From an uncultured Spirochaetaceae bacterium (lineage in GTDB: Bacteria > Spirochaetota > Spirochaetia > Sphaerochaetales > Sphaerochaetaceae), in contig CALXON010000136.1 in NCBI GenBank assembly GCA_944389985.1, forward strand, positions 1 to 8,069: DNA of 8,069 nt. The letters run 5' to 3'. Under the pieces are notes generated by a model, which was not told the DNA's origin, did not search any database, and worked only from the letters and a program-made list of their open reading frames with translations. Made by a program: the position numbers and the translations under genes. This document shows positions 1 through 6,713 of this stretch, piece after piece; position 1 is the stretch's first letter, and each line of letters opens with the position of its first letter.

Positions 1-762
1 GCAGGAGCTGGACTTGCGACAGCCATCGGCGCACTGATCCAGACATTGATGCTCCTCTCAGGATTCAGGAAGGGCAGATCGGGGCTGAAGGTAGTCAGAC
101 CGGAGATGATCCTCTCCAGCTCAGCAAGGATTGTCTCATCCGGTTTCGGTGCAAGCATCCTCGATGTCGCGATAGGTGCGCTCACGATAATCATAAACAA
201 GCAGACGATGAAGTATGGAGGAAAGGATGAGCTTGCGGTGCTTGGAGTCATCATGACGATATCATTTCTCTTACAGCACCTCTATGCGGGTATCGGCCAG
301 GCGGTACAGCCCATCGCATCCACATCCTACGGAGCCGGAAGGAAGGACAGGGTCTGGAGCTCCTTCTCATACCTCTTCTGGTCATCTGTCACGGCAGGTG
401 TGCTCTCACTGGCTGTATGCACCATCTTCCCGTCAGGCATACTCCGTCTGTTCATCGATGTCACGGACAATGTCCTGAGGATAGGTCCGGAGATCGTGAT
501 CATATACTCCCTGTCATTCCTGCCTATGGCTGTGAACATCAACCTCATATTCTTCCAGCAGTCCATACTGATAGCACTCCCTGCCCTGCTGTTCTCACTA
601 GCAAGGGGTGTGGTCATCAGTCTACTTCTTCTGTACCTCCTTCCTCTTTTCATGGGCATGGACGGAATACTCTGGGCAATGGTCCTTGCGGAGATCATAA
701 CGCTTGCAGCCGCCCTTCCGTACACCCTTAGCATCAGAAGGAAACAGCTGGAAAAGAAGTGA
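1..762 (+). CDS. MATE family efflux transporter, C-terminal part (5' end outside window)
   Basis: The frame is open from base 1 to a TGA at 760-762, giving 253 residues; the true start lies upstream, so the TTG at 46 is only an internal codon. MATE proteins are inner-membrane antiporters that export drugs or cationic metabolites in exchange for Na+ or H+, usually about 440-460 residues with 12 helices, so this is roughly the C-terminal half. The visible sequence is a series of hydrophobic segments (about residues 45-65, 78-98, 122-143, 163-187, 190-216 and 222-243) separated by short basic loops. The stretch GIGQAVQPIASTSYGAG (residues 97-113) matches the conserved family pattern of a Gln-Pro in a helix followed by a Gly-Ala-Gly loop. 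The basic tail RRKQLEKK is a normal cytoplasmic end. It converges on the phosphatase gene, with 102 bases between the stops. Substrate cannot be told. Family assignment is confident. Confidence 0.88.
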   Translation, partial: AGAGLATAIGALIQTLMLLSGFRKGRSGLKVVRPEMILSSSARIVSSGFGASILDVAIGALTIIINKQTMKYGGKDELAVLGVIMTISFLLQHLYAGIGQAVQPIASTSYGAGRKDRVWSSFSYLFWSSVTAGVLSLAVCTIFPSGILRLFIDVTDNVLRIGPEIVIIYSLSFLPMAVNINLIFFQQSILIALPALLFSLARGVVISLLLLYLLPLFMGMDGILWAMVLAEIITLAAALPYTLSIRRKQLEKK

Positions 763-810
763 GAAAGTACAGAAACAGAGTAACTGAGTATCGGTCATTG
801 CAGATGATGT

Positions 811-846
811 GAAAACTTCCTCCTGTCAGCGCATGACAGAAGGAAG
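811..846 (-). terminator. Rho-independent terminator of the five-gene minus-strand operon
   Basis: Read on the minus strand, the arm CTTCCTTCTGTCA (846-834) and the arm TGACAGGAGGAAG (828-816) pair over 13 positions with one T-G wobble, around the 5-base loop TGCGC. They are followed at once by TTTTC (815-811). It begins 18 bases after the phosphatase stop codon. On the plus strand the same hairpin has a C-A mismatch and no following T-run, so it fits the minus-strand operon better than the MATE transcript, although it may block read-through from both sides. Confidence 0.8.
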
Positions 847-864
847 AGTATGTATCCTGCCGCT

Positions 865-1683
865 TCAGATCACAGAAGAAAGCATTTCGAGAGCCTGTTC
901 GTGAAGATTTCTGTTTGCACACAGGACATCTTTCTGATGCCTGTTCCACGGATTGCCTCTAAGATCGGAAAAGCATCCCCCGGCATTTCTGACTATTATC
1001 GAGGCAGCAGAGAAATCCCACAGGTGAATTCCGGCTTCCACATATATATCAGTACAGCCCTCAGCGATACTGACAGCTGCCAGAGAGGCACAGTTCCATA
1101 TACGGAGGCTCATGAAATCCATTCCCAATGATGAGAGACCGTCAAGGACTTTTCTCCGTATCTGCATGTCAGATGCGGGAAAGCTTGTCACCACGATCGA
1201 GGTAGAAACAGAAGAGGTATCCGAAACATGGATTCTTCTCCCATTGCAGAATGAATCTGAACCCTTCATAGAGTAATACAGCTTGTCTGCAGCAATATCA
1301 TACACAACTCCGGCCACCACTTCCTGTCCAAATACAAGACCGACACAAATCGCATACTGAGGAATCCCCCTGATGAAATTCGTAGTTCCGTCTATCGGAT
1401 CGATGACCCAGATATACCTGTTCTCCGGAAGACCTGATAACGCAGCCTCTTCTGACGCCGGGAATGAGCTGACTTCCTCCTCCCCGAAGAAAAGATGATC
1501 AGGATATCTTTCCAGAAGGTATTTCCGCAGAAAGTTTTCTGAAAGCCTGTCAACTTCTGTGACAAAATCGCACGGAGATTTATTTGTTATCTTATGTGCA
1601 TCTTTCAGGTGTGATCTGACAAGGTTTCCAGCCTCCAGAGCAGCAGATTTCGCACTCTCCAAATATTCCGCGAGAATATCCAT
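865..1683 (-). CDS. Inositol monophosphatase family phosphatase
   Basis: The 272-residue product has the full set of metal-dependent IMPase signatures and a family-typical length. The GEEE motif is at residues 67-70, WVIDPIDGTTNF at 92-103 supplies the metal-binding aspartates (D95, D98), and LWDFSAA at 221-227 followed by VRNAGG supplies the distal aspartate (D223). Family members hydrolyse phosphomonoesters such as inositol-1-phosphate, histidinol phosphate, fructose-1,6-bisphosphate or 3'-phosphonucleotides, using Mg2+ in the cytoplasm; no signal peptide is present. It is the last gene of the operon. The ATG is set by GGAGGTGA (1690-1697), whose final TGA is the ATPase stop codon, so translation is probably coupled. 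The usual WD-x-AAG motif reads WDFSAAS here, a mild variation near the substrate pocket. Its place behind a transporter suggests that it dephosphorylates the imported solute. HisN- or SuhB-like housekeeping roles cannot be excluded by sequence alone. Confidence 0.92.
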   Translation of the reverse strand: MDILAEYLESAKSAALEAGNLVRSHLKDAHKITNKSPCDFVTEVDRLSENFLRKYLLERYPDHLFFGEEEVSSFPASEEAALSGLPENRYIWVIDPIDGTTNFIRGIPQYAICVGLVFGQEVVAGVVYDIAADKLYYSMKGSDSFCNGRRIHVSDTSSVSTSIVVTSFPASDMQIRRKVLDGLSSLGMDFMSLRIWNCASLAAVSIAEGCTDIYVEAGIHLWDFSAASIIVRNAGGCFSDLRGNPWNRHQKDVLCANRNLHEQALEMLSSVI

Positions 1684-1689
1684 TACACA

Positions 1690-1697
1690 TCACCTCC
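1690..1697 (-). promoter_or_regulatory. Ribosome binding site of the phosphatase gene, overlapping the ATPase stop
   Basis: On the minus strand the sequence reads GGAGGTGA, then six bases, then ATG at 1683. The last three bases of the site are the TGA stop of the ATPase gene. A near-perfect anti-16S match fused to the upstream stop supports translational coupling and fixes the phosphatase start. Confidence 0.85.
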
Positions 1698-2772
1698 GGT
1701 CAGGCAGAAGCCTCATCTTCGATATATCAAATGAAATATGCACATTGCTTCCATTCGGTACGATATCATCTGTTCTGGAGAAATCGGTCATATACAGTCT
1801 GGTGCCCTGAATATCAAGCTCATACTCAATCATCGAGCCGAAATAGGATCCGTGAACGACCTTTGCAGGAATTCCGCCGTCATTGCAGAAACTTATATCC
1901 TCCGGTCTGATAAGGCACACTCCGTCATCAAAATCGGGGGTACACCTGATATCATAGGTCTTACCAAGGACTTCTGCGGACGCAGTTTCATTTCCCCTGA
2001 TATGAACAGGGTTTTTAGCCTCAACGAAATTGGCCTTACCCATGAAATTCGCCACGAAACTGTTGCAGGGATTGGAGTAGATTTCCTTATTGCTTCCTTG
2101 CTGCTCTATCTTTCCGGCGCGCATTATGACAACTCTGTCAGAGATGGCCATTGCCTCTGACTGATCGTGAGTCACATACAGACTGGTTATACCGACTTCC
2201 TGCTGGATCTTCCTCAGTTCATCGCGCATGTATTCACGGAGCTTGGCATCGAGATTCGAAAGAGGTTCATCAAACAGAAGCACCTGTGGCTTGGTGACAA
2301 CAGCTCTTGCCAGAGCGACTCTCTGCTGCTGCCCTCCGGAGATCTGATTCGGCATTCTGTTCGCATATTCCGCAATCTGCATCAGTTCCATTATTTCCTT
2401 CACGCGCTTCTTGATCTCATCGGCAGGAACCTTCTTGATTTTCAGTCCATATGCGATGTTCTCATACACATCAAGGTGTGGGAAAAGCGCATAGCTCTGA
2501 AACATCATTCCGATATTTCTCTTGTTAGGAGGAAGTGAAGTTATATCTTTTTCTCCCAGAATGATACTGCCACTCGTCGGTACCTCGAATCCTGCCACCA
2601 TACGGAGCATGGTAGTCTTTCCACAGCCGGAAGGACCAAGCAGAGTGACGAGCTCCCCTGCACTGACTGTAAGATCTATTCCATCTACCGCATAGAAATC
2701 CTTATTGCTTCCATAAACAGGAAATGATTTCCTGACATTCTGTATTCTCAGCTCAACACCTGTATTAAGCAT
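1690..2772 (-). CDS. ABC transporter ATP-binding protein, FbpC/AfuC/PotA-type, with C-terminal TOBE-like domain
   Basis: This 360-residue cytoplasmic ATPase energises the permease encoded just upstream. Motifs are intact: Walker A GPSGCGKTT (residues 46-54), Q-loop FQSYALFPH (Q92), signature ISGGQQQR (144-151), Walker B VLLFDEP (164-170), D-loop SNLD and switch histidine H202 in VTHDQSEAMA. Residues from about 245 to 355 form a TOBE-type regulatory/substrate domain (LIRPEDISF at 287-295), as in the iron, spermidine, 2-aminoethylphosphonate and phosphosugar subfamilies. The frame is open further upstream, but the ATG at 2772 is preferred: it follows AAGGAGGA by six bases, and the extra residues would lie inside the permease gene and resemble no ABC domain. 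It overlaps the permease 3' end by 8 bases, a typical coupled arrangement. The ATPase alone does not reveal the substrate; automatic labels such as 'ferric iron' or 'spermidine/putrescine' would be guesses. Confidence 0.95.
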   Translation of the reverse strand: MLNTGVELRIQNVRKSFPVYGSNKDFYAVDGIDLTVSAGELVTLLGPSGCGKTTMLRMVAGFEVPTSGSIILGEKDITSLPPNKRNIGMMFQSYALFPHLDVYENIAYGLKIKKVPADEIKKRVKEIMELMQIAEYANRMPNQISGGQQQRVALARAVVTKPQVLLFDEPLSNLDAKLREYMRDELRKIQQEVGITSLYVTHDQSEAMAISDRVVIMRAGKIEQQGSNKEIYSNPCNSFVANFMGKANFVEAKNPVHIRGNETASAEVLGKTYDIRCTPDFDDGVCLIRPEDISFCNDGGIPAKVVHGSYFGSMIEYELDIQGTRLYMTDFSRTDDIVPNGSNVHISFDISKMRLLPDRR

Positions 2773-4465
2773 TTCTTCTCCTCCTTTTTCCGAATCCCTT
2801 GTTGACAAGAAGTTCCAGCACCAGCATTGCGATAAGAACGATTCCCATAAGCAATACACAATATGCAGCTGCAAGTCCCAGCTTGTTGGATTCGATTGCT
2901 GACATGATCGAAACAGTAAGCAGATTCCATTTGACTGATACGAGGAAAATTACAGCGCTTACTGAAGTCATTGATCGTACGAATGCATTGAGCAGTCCTG
3001 AGAAAAGCGCTGATTTCATTATCGGGAGAGAGATTCTGGTGAATGTTGTGAAATTGTTCGCACCAAGAATCGTCGAAGCTTCCTCAATGCTTTTGTCAAC
3101 CTGTCTCAGACTGTTTGATCCGGCCTCGACTCCGACAGAAAGGGTCCTGAATACAAGTGTCGCAATGATTATGGCTGCAGTACCTGTGAGCAGGAGCGGA
3201 GGAGAATTGAATGACACCACATACCCTATTCCAAGGGCAATGCCTGGAATCGCAAATGGTATCATTGAAGCTATCTCCATCAGTTTGCGCCCGAAGAATT
3301 TCTTCCGTACAAGAAGATATGATATTCCCATACCGAGAAGGGCTGTGATAGGCATTGCGATAAGAGACAGGATGAGAGTATCGCCCAACGATTTCTTGCC
3401 ACTGCCGCTGCTTGCTACAAACTGATAGTTCTTCAATGACAGTGACATATCAACGCCCCATGTCTTGACAAGTGATACCCACAGGACAGTCCCGTAAAAA
3501 AGAATTATGACAGCGGTAAGCAGCACACACAGAATGAAGAGCGGATAAACAATATGTTTCTCTGAAATATAATCAACTGCACCGACAGGTTTTCCTGTAA
3601 TTGTGACAAAGCTTTTCTTCGATACCCAGAACTTCTGGATGAAGAACGCAAGCATGCTCGGTACAAGAATACTCATGGCCATGAATGATCCGGTCCTGAG
3701 ATTGTACAATCCGGTTATCTGTGTATATGCCGAAACTGAAAGGACAGCATAATCACCGGCGAGGACCTGCGGATTTCCGAAATCGCTCAATGATTTTGCG
3801 AAAACGATCAGGAATGCACTCAGTATGGCTGGTAGTGAGAGAGGCAATGTGACTGAGAGAAATGTCTTCAGCCGCCCTGCTCCCAGACTCCTTGCGGCAT
3901 TCTCAACAGAGCTGTCCATCGATTCCATTACCCCTTTAAGATTCAGATAAGCAAGGGGAAACATCGCGAGAGTCTGAACAACCACAAGACTTGTGAATCC
4001 GTAAACGTTGTTGTTTGTTATTCCAAGAATCTGTTTTGATATGATTCCGCTCCTGCCGAACAGAAGGATGACGGCAAGTGAGATTACAAATGGTGGAGAC
4101 AGAATCGGAAGCATGGCGATTATGTGAAAGAATCTCTTGCCATGCATCGTTGTACGGTTCAAGGAGAAAGCAAATATATATCCGATGATGGTTGACAGCA
4201 CAGCTACCACCACTCCAAGTCTGATGCTGTTTATCAGTGCTGTACCGATATTTGTTTTCTCAAGAACATACCTGATTGAAGAGAGATCAAAATTACCATC
4301 GGTATCTGTCATACAGGTGATCAGCAACCTGACAACCGGATATATGCAGAAAATAATGAGTATCAGGAGCATTGCAATGATTATCAGCAGAAGACCCGGC
4401 TGCTGCAGCAACATCTTCAGCTCCCGTCTTTTCTGCAATCGTATTGAGTTCATCATTTCCGACAC
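2765..4465 (-). CDS. ABC transporter permease, fused two-domain FbpB/AfuB type
   Basis: The 566-residue inner-membrane protein contains two copies of the binding-protein-dependent permease domain in one chain, as in ferric (FbpB/AfuB), thiamine (ThiP) and phosphosugar transporters. Each half carries the EAA loop that docks on the ATPase: ENAARSLGA with a following VTLPLSLPA (residues 188-213), and EEASTILGA with a following ISLPIMKSA (residues 461-486). Hydrophobic segments are visible at about 24-50, 82-101, 113-136, 155-176, 211-226, 261-278, 304-332, 362-385, 398-418, 427-445, 486-510 and 530-554. The C-terminus is strongly basic (GKRRRRNA). The start is a GTG (4463-4465) placed five bases after AAGGAGGT; the ATGs at 4456 and 4453 are 14 or more bases from that site. 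The gene follows the binding-protein gene after a 64-base gap that holds a hairpin, and overlaps the ATPase start by 8 bases. Substrate specificity is not readable from the permease. Confidence 0.93.
   Translation of the reverse strand: MSEMMNSIRLQKRRELKMLLQQPGLLLIIIAMLLILIIFCIYPVVRLLITCMTDTDGNFDLSSIRYVLEKTNIGTALINSIRLGVVVAVLSTIIGYIFAFSLNRTTMHGKRFFHIIAMLPILSPPFVISLAVILLFGRSGIISKQILGITNNNVYGFTSLVVVQTLAMFPLAYLNLKGVMESMDSSVENAARSLGAGRLKTFLSVTLPLSLPAILSAFLIVFAKSLSDFGNPQVLAGDYAVLSVSAYTQITGLYNLRTGSFMAMSILVPSMLAFFIQKFWVSKKSFVTITGKPVGAVDYISEKHIVYPLFILCVLLTAVIILFYGTVLWVSLVKTWGVDMSLSLKNYQFVASSGSGKKSLGDTLILSLIAMPITALLGMGISYLLVRKKFFGRKLMEIASMIPFAIPGIALGIGYVVSFNSPPLLLTGTAAIIIATLVFRTLSVGVEAGSNSLRQVDKSIEEASTILGANNFTTFTRISLPIMKSALFSGLLNAFVRSMTSVSAVIFLVSVKWNLLTVSIMSAIESNKLGLAAAYCVLLMGIVLIAMLVLELLVNKGFGKRRRRNA
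2779..2786 (-). promoter_or_regulatory. Ribosome binding site that decides the ATPase start
   Basis: On the minus strand AAGGAGGA lies six bases before the ATG at 2772 and inside the last codons of the permease gene. It supports a 360-residue ATPase rather than the 394-residue reading that begins at 2874. Confidence 0.82.
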
Positions 4466-4470
4466 GGAAC

Positions 4471-4478
4471 ACCTCCTT
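4471..4478 (-). promoter_or_regulatory. Ribosome binding site that supports a GTG start for the permease
   Basis: AAGGAGGT on the minus strand is followed by five bases (GTTCC) and GTG at 4465. The spacing favours GTG over the two downstream ATG codons, which would sit 14 and 17 bases away. The site partly overlaps a small imperfect palindrome, TTCAA-TT-TTGAA (4477-4488), which could compete for the site if folded. Confidence 0.75.
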
Positions 4479-4490
4479 CAATTTTGAATA

Positions 4491-4520
4491 TCTGGCGCAT
4501 GCGGGAATGCATGCACCAGA
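4491..4520 (-). repeat. Intergenic hairpin between binding-protein and permease genes
   Basis: Read as minus-strand RNA, the arm UCUGGUGCAUGC and the arm GCAUGCGCCAGA pair over 12 positions with one U-G wobble around the 6-base loop AUUCCC. It starts nine bases after the binding-protein stop codon and is not followed by a U-run, so it is a poor terminator. In binding-protein-dependent operons such hairpins commonly protect the upstream message from 3' decay, raising binding-protein levels over those of membrane components. That role is inferred here. Confidence 0.75.
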
Positions 4521-4522
4521 AC

Positions 4523-4537
4523 CAGTTAATCAGTTAA
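4523..4537. repeat. Short tandem duplication CAGTTAA across the binding-protein stop
   Basis: CAGTTAA occurs twice, at 4523-4529 and 4531-4537, separated by one T. The copies span the last codons and the stop of the binding-protein gene. It may be a slippage duplication or chance; no function is claimed. Confidence 0.4.
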
Positions 4538-5588
4538 GGACGTTGGCCGATGATCTGACCTCGTTCTCGAATCTCTCAAGAAGTCTCACCTTGTTCTGAC
4601 CAGACCAGATGAAATCATAGTTAAGAAGCTTGATATCATCGAATGGCTTCATTTCAGGATTTACAGCAACATTCTTGTTGAGAGGATAGCGGTAGAACTG
4701 CTGAGTACACATCTCCTGAGCCTTCTCGCTGAGCATCCAGTCAATGAAAGCCTTGGCTGCTTCCTGCTCTTCAGCCGGGCCACCCTTGACAAGTGATACA
4801 CAGCTTATCTCATATCCGGTTCCCTCTGACGGGTATGTGATGACAAGATCATATCCCTCGTTGATTATCGTATGGGCATCAAGATCATAGCAGACAGCGA
4901 CTGTGGTTTCCTCAAGACCTGCCATTCTGATCGGAGCGGCACCAGCCTTTGTGTACTGGATGATGCTGTCATTGAGCTTCTTCAGATAATCAAAGCCTTC
5001 CTCTTCTGAGAAGCACTGAAGAATCGAGGAGAATGCTGTATATGCAGCACCCGATGTTGCAGGGTGTGCCATACATACATTGCCTTTAAGCTCAGGCCTG
5101 AGAAGTTCCTCCCAGGATGTAGGAGCCGGGATTCCAAGCTGATCAAGAAGCTTCGTATTCGATGCAAAACATGTCACGACAAGAGAATACGGAGTGTAGA
5201 TGCCATCCATATTATCCTTATACTCATCGACAATGTATTCCATGTTCGGTGATGTATATTTCTCAATAAGTCCCTTCTCGTATGCACTTACGATGGTATC
5301 AACAGAACCTCCCAGAAGAACTGATACCTGAGGATTGGCCTTCTCAGCCTCCATTCTTGTTATACACTCACCGGCACTGAGTCTTACATAATCAACTTCA
5401 ATACCTGTATCTTTCGTGAACTGATCGAAATAAGCAATTGCCTCCTCTTCCACATTCGCTGTATAGATCGATACATGTTTCTTCTGTTCTACTGTACCAT
5501 CAGAAGACCCCTTCTCTCCTGATCCGCCAGCAAAAACCATGGACAAGGTAATAATCATAACCAATAAGATCGTGATTGCCTTTTTCAT
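4530..5588 (-). CDS. ABC transporter solute-binding protein, FbpA/AfuA-like
   Basis: The 352-residue product starts with a Sec-type signal peptide: MKK, a hydrophobic stretch to about residue 17, then VFA with likely cleavage after A20 and a Gly/Ser-rich mature start. There is no cysteine there, so it is probably a free periplasmic protein rather than a lipoprotein. The mature part looks like the Fe/AfuA/2-aminoethylphosphonate cluster of binding proteins: VSIYTANVEEE (39-49), LLGGSVDTIVSAYEKGLIE (91-109), PTSWEELLRPELKGNVCMAHP (156-176 region), the ATSGAAY loop (177-183) and a C-terminal AKAFIDWMLSEKAQE (278-292). In relatives the SGA/SGT loop binds a phosphate or another anion. No Tyr-Tyr pair, the hallmark of classical ferric-binding FbpA, occurs anywhere. 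With the LacI regulator and phosphatase next to it, a phosphorylated sugar or polyol is the favoured ligand, but this is inference. The ATG follows AAAGGAGG by seven bases. Confidence 0.9.
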   Translation of the reverse strand: MKKAITILLVMIITLSMVFAGGSGEKGSSDGTVEQKKHVSIYTANVEEEAIAYFDQFTKDTGIEVDYVRLSAGECITRMEAEKANPQVSVLLGGSVDTIVSAYEKGLIEKYTSPNMEYIVDEYKDNMDGIYTPYSLVVTCFASNTKLLDQLGIPAPTSWEELLRPELKGNVCMAHPATSGAAYTAFSSILQCFSEEEGFDYLKKLNDSIIQYTKAGAAPIRMAGLEETTVAVCYDLDAHTIINEGYDLVITYPSEGTGYEISCVSLVKGGPAEEQEAAKAFIDWMLSEKAQEMCTQQFYRYPLNKNVAVNPEMKPFDDIKLLNYDFIWSGQNKVRLLERFENEVRSSANVLN

Positions 5589-5595
5589 TTGTTTT

Positions 5596-5603
5596 CCTCC
5601 TTT
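5596..5603 (-). promoter_or_regulatory. Ribosome binding site of the binding-protein gene
   Basis: AAAGGAGG on the minus strand sits seven bases before the ATG at 5588. It is a strong site, consistent with high expression of a periplasmic binding protein. Confidence 0.8.
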
Positions 5604-5608
5604 ATTTC

Positions 5609-5621
5609 CAGGCTAAGCCTG
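5609..5621. repeat. 13-bp palindrome between the regulator and binding-protein genes
   Basis: CAGGCT-A-AGCCTG has perfect 6-base arms around one base. It lies in the 45-base gap between the LacI-family gene and the binding-protein gene, just upstream of the binding-protein ribosome site. As RNA it could form a 5-bp hairpin (CAGGC, loop UUA, GCCUG). It could be a small mRNA hairpin, an internal operator or chance. The same CAGGCTA heptamer recurs at 6664-6670, within the predicted operon promoter. Confidence 0.45.
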
Positions 5622-5633
5622 AACTTCACACAT

Positions 5634-6638
5634 TCAAATCCTAGCAACGCTCCCTCTGACAACCAGTGTCCCTGAACACAGTCTGCTTTCAACTCTGTTG
5701 CCGGAAATGGCTTCCATAAGCATGTCCGCTGTCTGAAGCCCCATTTCATACCTGTTCATCTCAATTGTCGTGAGATTGAAAGCTGATAATGAGGAGAAAT
5801 CATTATTGCCGACTCCTGCCAGAGAGACATCGTCGGGAACGCTCTTCCCTTCCATGGCCAGGTATTCAATCACACCAGCACAGATGAAATCACTTCCACA
5901 GAAAACTGCGGTTGTATCGGGCCATTCCGAAAACAGTTTTCCTGCTGCCTCTATTCCGTTATTTACGGCACTGGGAAGAATACTTGCGGGGATGTCTGAA
6001 GATGCAACTCTCTCTTCAAGGTGTTTATCCTTACAGAATGATTTGTATGCTTCCAGCCTGTATATTCCTGCCTCATTGGGCAGTGTGATATGACCAATAT
6101 TCCGGTGACCACAGGAATATATGTACTCAAGAATTGAATAAGCACCTGCATAGTGGTCAACATCAATAAACGGGATATCACAATCTTCAGGAGGTCTTCT
6201 CCTTATTGATATGACAGGGATCTCAAGTGCACGCAAGGCATTTTTTACATCATCGGACCAGCTGTCCGGAGTGATCACCAGCCCGTCAAATCTCATTTCC
6301 CTTGCCTTCCGGATGAATGCGAGAATCCCAGCCTCACTCCTGTTAACATTGCCAAGAAACAGCTGATAGCCATACTCTTTCAGCCTTGTCTCGATTCCAA
6401 ACGTGCTCTGCGCAAAATATGGATCCTTAATATCAGGAACTGTCAATCCTATGGTGCAGGTCGGCCTGTTGGATATATACCTTGCGAAATTATTCGGTAC
6501 ATAGTCCATTTTGCGGACCGTCTCAATCACATGCTTTTTAGTTTCTTCGCTGACATCACTATATCCATTAAGGCATTTTGATACTGTGGAAACTGAAACA
6601 TTAGCCTCATATGCAATATCCTTGATTGTCAGCCTCAT
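5634..6638 (-). CDS. LacI-family transcriptional regulator, first gene of the operon
   Basis: The 334-residue protein has the classic layout: an N-terminal helix-turn-helix (TIKDIAYEANVSVSTVSKCL, residues 4-23, with LNG next), a hinge-helix region YVPNNFARYISNRPT (46-60), then a periplasmic-binding-protein-like effector domain from about residue 62 (IGLTVPDIKDPYF) to VRGSVARI at the end, including VFCGSDFICAGVIEYL (245-260) and the NLTTIEMNRYEMG stretch (288-300). Members usually repress sugar or nucleoside catabolic genes and release DNA when a small ligand binds. The hinge reads ARYIS where Leu is more usual than Ile, a conservative change. The ATG follows GGAGAG by five bases. It is the promoter-proximal gene, followed 45 bases later by the binding protein. 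Autoregulation through the palindrome at 6694-6709 is likely. The effector is unknown; the transported or dephosphorylated compound is the obvious candidate. Confidence 0.95.
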   Translation of the reverse strand: MRLTIKDIAYEANVSVSTVSKCLNGYSDVSEETKKHVIETVRKMDYVPNNFARYISNRPTCTIGLTVPDIKDPYFAQSTFGIETRLKEYGYQLFLGNVNRSEAGILAFIRKAREMRFDGLVITPDSWSDDVKNALRALEIPVISIRRRPPEDCDIPFIDVDHYAGAYSILEYIYSCGHRNIGHITLPNEAGIYRLEAYKSFCKDKHLEERVASSDIPASILPSAVNNGIEAAGKLFSEWPDTTAVFCGSDFICAGVIEYLAMEGKSVPDDVSLAGVGNNDFSSLSAFNLTTIEMNRYEMGLQTADMLMEAISGNRVESRLCSGTLVVRGSVARI

Positions 6639-6664
6639 ATTTTCTCTCCAATTTCTCTGTATTC

Positions 6665-6693
6665 AGGCTAGGAGCTCAATCTGGAGCTGTCAA
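6665..6693 (-). promoter_or_regulatory. Promoter candidate of the LacI-transporter-phosphatase operon
   Basis: On the minus strand a perfect -35 hexamer TTGACA (6693-6688) is followed after 17 bases by TAGCCT (6670-6665), which matches the -10 consensus at T1, A2 and T6. Transcription would begin near 6658, leaving a leader of about 20 bases before the regulator ATG with GGAGAG at 6649-6644. The -35 is strong and the -10 weak, and no better pair is visible in the 254-base gap up to the tRNA. Confidence 0.55.
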
Positions 6694-6709
6694 ACGAAAA
6701 CATTTTCGT
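6694..6709. promoter_or_regulatory. Palindromic operator candidate for the LacI-family regulator
   Basis: ACGAAAA-CA-TTTTCGT has perfect 7-base arms around a 2-base centre. It abuts the predicted -35 hexamer of the operon, where a bound repressor would hinder RNA polymerase. Size and symmetry suit a LacI-family dimer, whose sites are usually 14-20 bp palindromes with A/T-rich half-sites. No second copy was seen elsewhere in the window. Confidence 0.6.
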
Positions 6710-6713
6710 AAAT

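Noticed and set aside
327..734. Minus-strand open frame of 135 residues opposite the MATE gene
   Set aside because: It is antisense to a well-conserved membrane-protein gene, Arg/Ser/Met-rich in the way of shadow frames, with no recognisable motif.
2773..2874. N-terminal extension of the ABC ATPase by 34 residues
   Set aside because: The extension is Cys/Trp-rich, unlike any ABC N-terminus, lies inside the permease gene and has no ribosome site at its start, whereas the ATG at 2772 has AAGGAGGA at ideal spacing.
4530..5588. Lipoprotein anchoring of the binding protein
   Set aside because: There is no cysteine near the end of the signal peptide (VFA followed by GGSGEK), so signal peptidase II processing is not supported.
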